From assembly GCA_028023455.1 (NCBI GenBank), contig JAQFVV010012572.1:1798001-1862000 (forward strand): a stretch of DNA of 64,000 nucleotides. Direction: 5' to 3'. The DNA is from Epiperipatus broadwayi (taxonomy: Eukaryota; Onychophora; Udeonychophora; Euonychophora; Peripatidae). The notes beneath the pieces were generated by a model that worked only from the letters and a program-made list of their open reading frames with translations, did not search any database and was not told the DNA's origin. Below are positions 59,853-64,000 of the stretch, piece after piece; position 1 is the first letter of the stretch; each line of letters opens with the position of its first letter. The translations under genes were made by a program, and so were the position numbers.

Positions 59853-60068
59853 CTGAATTGGAGCTGGGTGAAGTGCAAAAATTTCATTTCTAGCTCCTTT
59901 TGTATATCCATTCATGTTAACAAGAATATGAATACCATCATTGTAGATACGGTCTGCCGCTTTACCATTACATGGAATCTGTGAAAGATCTACAAAGTGT
60001 TCAGTTTCTCTTGCTATCTTGGCACGGAAAGATGTATGGTCATCTGGGCTAAGCGAATAACAATATAC
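59853..60068 (-). CDS. OGT: OGT exon, first catalytic lobe
   Basis: 216 bp, phase 0 at both ends; the most 5' OGT exon in the window. It encodes [57 protein letters not shown] and FALHPAPIQ. The His in DGIHIL lies in the active-site cleft of OGT enzymes (His558 in the human protein, as far as recalled). The acceptor is TTGTTTTAG and the donor GTAATTTC. The upstream exon, expected to encode the block before VYCYSLS, is not found before 64000. Confidence 0.96.
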
Positions 60069-61086
60069 CTAAAACAAATACACAAAAAAATATCTTTAAG
60101 ATATCATCTATAAAATAAATCACGCATAAATTTTAGTCAGAAACATTAAATATAATAATAAAAATTTCCAAAAGATGCATTTACTTATTATTTCTTTTTT
60201 TTTTTCCCCGAGTATTCCTATTAGCCCCTTAACATTAAATATATATTCTACATGCTAAATAAAATAACTTTGCAAACTTGGACTTTACCTTAGCACTTTT
60301 TAAGACTAATAACTTAAATGCAACATCGTTTTTTCTCTTAAGTTAGTCTCTGTGTCACTGTAACTCATAAATAATATCAAAAAATATATCATGTCTTACA
60401 TAATGCTAAAAAAATTTTCAATCTGCTACAATTAGTGATTTTATTAATAGTGATTAATAAATGTTAGAATCATTTATAAATGTTTGGAATAAATGTAACA
60501 AGTTTCAAAAATCTAACTAAATTCTAAACTTCGTTTTAATGCATTGTTTATTGATGTATGTGTGACATACATCAATATTTTTTTTTAAAAAAAAATATCT
60601 CTGGAAAAAAAAAACCTTTGGATTTTTTCCTTTTTTGGCAACAAAAATAATTTTGCACAAGCGTGTTCTCTAATCTTTTCAATATTGCATTACTTTTCGC
60701 CTCATTCTTCATATCGCATGGTACCATTGAAAAAAACCTATTTTTTTATAAAATGATTTACTTTTTAATTATTAATTACATGAGAAATATAGTTTATTGC
60801 TGTTAAGTTTGTTTATTCATTACTTAAAACAGGCAAAACTCTCCATACAGTATTGGTGATCATGTGATGTTTATTCAATACTTGATATAAAAATGAATGT
60901 CATTTAAATTAATAATGTGATATTAAACTTGAAGTATTTATTTTTAATGGTGCTATGCGCAAATACAAACCAAAAAAACTAATATAATTTCTTTATAAAG
61001 TAGCATTTATAAAGATAAAATTTAAATGGCAGTTTATTTTGTTACAATATTTTTAATGTGACACTCGAGTTTGCTTCCTTTTACAG
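60069..61086. other. OGT intron, AT-rich, no gene
   Basis: AT-rich; near 60555 there is a short palindrome, TTGATGTATGTGTGACATACATCAA. No gene was recognised. Confidence 0.5.
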
Positions 61087-62060
61087 CTATTTTATTCTTG
61101 GTCTAATTTTAGATAGACCCACATGAAGTTCATCCTTGAGAGAAAGAGGACAATTTCTATATTCTTCAACTTTGTTATGCAAGAATAATACTTGTTCATG
61201 CATGTGACAGATAGAGAAGTGGAATAATATACTGAAAGCTTTTTCTGAAACTGAAGAATATTCTTCTTTGATCATAATCTAGAATTAATCAAAAGATATA
61301 TCCGTGAATTTCATCCTCAGTGTGAGGTCACATTGCAGTTGTCAATTCTTCTTCCTCTTGTAAATTCAATTTCCTCACTGTGAGATCACAGTGCAGTTGT
61401 CAATTTTTTTTTTCCTCTTGTAAATTCAATTTTCTGGCTTTTATACCATTTCAGTAAATGGGTTTCCCACCAGTCATACAAGGATGTTGTTAAAGAAGAA
61501 AAATATTTATACAGTTGTACTTCTAGAGATCTCAAGGGGTGGTAAATTATTATGAAAAAGAGATTATATTATAACTTAACTACTCTGTGGTGATTCATGT
61601 CAACAGCTTAGTCCAGAGGATGAGGAAACATTTCAAAGAAATATGGTTCATCCACGCACTGAATTGGTTTTAAAAGCAAGTATTTTGTCAATGCAGGTCA
61701 GAATATTTTCTTTATTTCCCTGCATGCTTGAGTTCAACTTTAGCTGCTAATAAATATCAGTTAAGTAAGCTAATTTATGTTGCCAGATATCTTCTTCAAA
61801 GCAGGAAGCAAATTATCTTTTGTCAAGTTCTTTGAAATATTGATACAATTTTCCCTCAATTCAAATACTCCGCTCAAGATTTCACCTCTTGAAAACCATC
61901 TAAATATCAGTGCTGCAGGAGGATCACATGATCCTTTACATTGCTTTCACATAATTTGGCAAATAAACATGATGACAGTCATTAAAACATGGAGTGTAGT
62001 TTTTTTTAAAGATTTGATATAGACAATGAAAGAAAATTGGAAAAGGTGGTTGATCATCTT
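61087..62060 (-). pseudogene. ZBED5/hAT-type transposase fossil
   Basis: Minus-strand pieces in shifting frames match the order seen in ZBED5-like, hAT-derived proteins: FRWFSRGEILSGVFELRE near 61890, a stretch matching KLAYLTDI near 61770, then NILTCIDKILAFKTN near 61685. A C-terminal frame at 61275-61087 includes SLKDELHVGLSKIRPRIK, which resembles the end of the hAT dimerisation region. Stops and shifts make it inactive. It lies in the intron or 5' region of OGT on the same strand but has no role in it. Confidence 0.65.
61312..61435. repeat. Tandem duplication of about 62 bp within the hAT fossil
   Basis: Two units each with CTCA, GTGTGAG or CTGTGAG, GCAGTTGTCAATT, TCCTCTTGTAAATTCAATTT. 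Confidence 0.8.
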
Positions 62061-63194
62061 TAGAAGTTAGATAGAAAATATCGGATTTACAATGTTTTTA
62101 TCTTCAGATTTTTCAGTACTAAATTTATTTTTATGAAAAAAGATATATGTAAAAACAGTTTTAAATAACTCATGCAAAACAAAGGGTTTCTCCAATTTTC
62201 TCATTTTTCCAAACAATAATTAGATAGTAAATTTTATTGTTTATGGACAACTATCTGAAATAGTTCCAAAGTTTTCTCACATCATGGTTATGCTGAGCAT
62301 CAATTTTGTTTAAGATTTTTTTTTTTTTGAGAAACAATCTTAAAAAATAAATATAACATTTAATTAGGTGATTGATTTTTATGAAAATTTAAAAAAGATA
62401 AAATTCTTCAATATACACTTTTTATATATATATAAAAAAAAGGATAAAAATAAGAGAATTAATAATAAATGTGTTATTAAATTATATATTTTATGAAACT
62501 ATTATATTTATGTTTTGCTTTATTTTTCTCAAAAAAAAAAAAACAAATAACTAATTACTGTAATTCTATAAACAATATATAAACTTTTTTTTTCTTTCAA
62601 AAACATCACGTCAGAATAAAAGAATACAATGTTAAAAAATAAATATAACTTTTAATTAGGTGATTCTTATGAAAATTTTAAAAAGATTAAATAATTCCTT
62701 GTTATATTTTTGACAAATAAATTACAGATTATTTTGTACAACAATGTTTAGACTCATTAATACTTTTTTTAAAAAATAAAAATTTGTGAATTAATGACAA
62801 ATGTGTTATTAAATTATACATTTTATAAAATCATTATATTTAAGTTTGTTTGTTTTCTTAAAAAAAAAAAAACTAAACTAATTCATTCTATAACAATATT
62901 ATACAAACTTTTTTTTAAAGAAAAAATTGCATCAGAGTAAAACTTTCAAATAATAACTTCTAAAAAATAATGGTGTAAAATATTGAAAGAGTAGGTTCTT
63001 TTCACTAAAATATGCAAAATATATGTACTTGCATTCATCTAAAAATTTGGTAGTATTTTTTATTTCTATATCTTTTGCAGTACCTTCACTGTACCCCAGA
63101 GTACTGCAGAATTCTGGTTGGAAATCATTGATCTAAAAATTGTTTTCAAATACAATGCAAACAATTACAAAAAATACATTCAAGCAAAAAACAA
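62061..63194. repeat. AT-rich tandem duplication and possible hAT terminus
   Basis: About 250 bp at 62340-62590 is repeated in diverged form at 62633-62915. Both contain AAAAAATAAATATAAC, TTTAATTAGGTGATT, AATGTGTTATTAAATTATA and a run of A before ACTAA or ACAAATAACTAA. At 63080-63140, GTACCCCAGAGTACTGCAGA and TTGGAAATCATTGATC, read on the minus strand, resemble the terminal repeat of hAT elements and may be the other end of the transposase fossil. Confidence 0.45.
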
Positions 63195-64000
63195 TAATAC
63201 ACATTATCATTATTTTTAACCATTATCAATCCATTACAAAACAAAAATTTCATAAAGTTTAATCCAATTTCTCCATTCTAACATAAAAATGATTCAAAAA
63301 ATTTCTTCTCATCTAACAAAAATTTGTATTTTTTGAGGTTATTTACAATCTCTGGAATATATAACTTAGCATTTCATATGTTCGCCTACAGTCATCTTTT
63401 CTAACAATATACCCAATACTTGTTTCATTTCAATATCTTCTTTCCATATTATTAGTTATACCTCCTTATTCTATTTGATATTGATACTTCCATCTTAATC
63501 CCAGAAATCATCTTTCCATATTCTTCTGCATCATATGCAATAATGATATTGCTTTTTTAAATTAAGTATTCAAACCCAAAATCCATTAGCAAGTGTTGCC
63601 AGAACATATTTTTTAAAAACTTTATTTTTAGAAAGTTAGGTACATTTTTACTAATTTGTTTCTTTTTGTCAGAAACATTCCATTCAACTCTATGATTAAT
63701 TATATTCGCTGTCATCTGTATTAATAATTTGACTAAGGTAAATGTAAATGCTAACTTCTAATTTATTTTTATCAATTTTTATTTTCTCCTTTCTTGAAAA
63801 GCTGTACAACATTTAACCTTTTATTATTTCTCTTTAGATCTACTTTTTTATTTTCATCTAGATAGCTAACAAGCAAAAAATTACTACCATCTGTAAAATT
63901 AAATGATTTATCATATTCATTTATTTTGGTTATATTAATCTACAAATTACTTTCCATAAAATTGTTATAAATAATTTTGTAGAAATGGAATCACTTAGTC
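63195..64000 (-). mobile_element. Second RTE-like LINE copy, degraded, cut by window edge
   Basis: The order of motifs follows 47785-48660 on the same strand: the GAT-type tail (ACCATTATCAATCCATTAC), TCTATGATTAATTATATTC corresponding to the KLSWSAF region, and GAAATGGAATCACTTAGTC at the end, corresponding to the QGDSIS region of RT. Many indels and stops; identity is roughly 70% by eye. Unlike the first copy, no inversion is seen in the part present. Confidence 0.7.

Larger units (their letters stand above)
34934..60068 (-). other. OGT: OGT (O-GlcNAc transferase) gene, 3' part, seven exons
   Basis: Joined minus-strand exons 60068-59853, 54746-54468, 45557-45396, 45306-45160, 36830-36578, 36499-36376 and 35102-34934 give 449 codons and a stop without a break. 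OGT moves N-acetylglucosamine from UDP-GlcNAc to Ser/Thr of nuclear and cytosolic proteins. The window holds most of the two-lobed catalytic region; the TPR repeats and the start of the first lobe must lie beyond 64000. Introns measure 5106, 8910, 89, 8329, 78 and 1273 bp, all GT-AG; the first four are phase 0, then phases 1 and 2. The three largest carry transposon fossils. Every expected catalytic block is intact, so the gene looks functional. Confidence 0.95.

Noticed and set aside
63080-63180. Possible exon after TTTTGCAG on the plus strand
   Set aside because: No donor follows within the open frame, and the sequence better resembles a hAT transposon terminus.

Overview
The window is AT-rich, intron-bearing animal DNA. 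Its only certain host gene is the 3' part of an O-GlcNAc transferase gene (OGT, minus strand): seven exons between 34934 and 60068 encode the catalytic half of the enzyme, with clean GT-AG splice sites and matching phases. The OGT residues and the kinds of transposon suggest an invertebrate, probably an arthropod; the species cannot be named from the sequence alone. The 5' exons (TPR repeats and start of the catalytic region) lie beyond 64000.

Left part (1-31118): a stack of nested mobile elements. A dispersed repeat (copy A at 1 to about 875, copy B at 6001-6083 plus 30283-31118) was interrupted by a minus-strand Ty3/gypsy retrotransposon (6084-30282) with 2.0-kb LTRs, a coiled-coil Gag, protease, RT, RNase H and integrase, all broken by frameshifts and a stop. 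Near the end of its left LTR sits a second retroelement in tandem form, LTR-internal-LTR-internal-LTR (8057-21784). Its LTRs are about 2.74 kb, half of the repeating unit, and its internal region codes only for a Gag-like protein. That Gag is related to the Gag of the outer element, and both elements carry TGTAACGGT at the same LTR edge, so the gag-only element may depend on a pol-carrying relative. Before the nest (876-6000) there are decayed repeats and two inverted, related coding fragments.

Middle (31119-34933): decayed repeat material with an inverted-repeat pair, then AT-rich sequence downstream of OGT.

Right part (34934-64000): OGT exons separated by introns of 78 bp to 8.9 kb. The large introns and the 5' flank hold a pogo/Tigger transposase fossil with a nearby palindromic MITE-like unit, an RTE-like LINE whose 5' half is inverted between 14-bp target duplications, a terminal-inverted-repeat element with an internal minisatellite, a ZBED/hAT-type transposase fossil, a second degraded RTE-like copy at the right edge, an unknown 172-codon ORF, and an exon-like plus-strand segment at 42394-42482. 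No rRNA, convincing tRNA or CRISPR array was seen.
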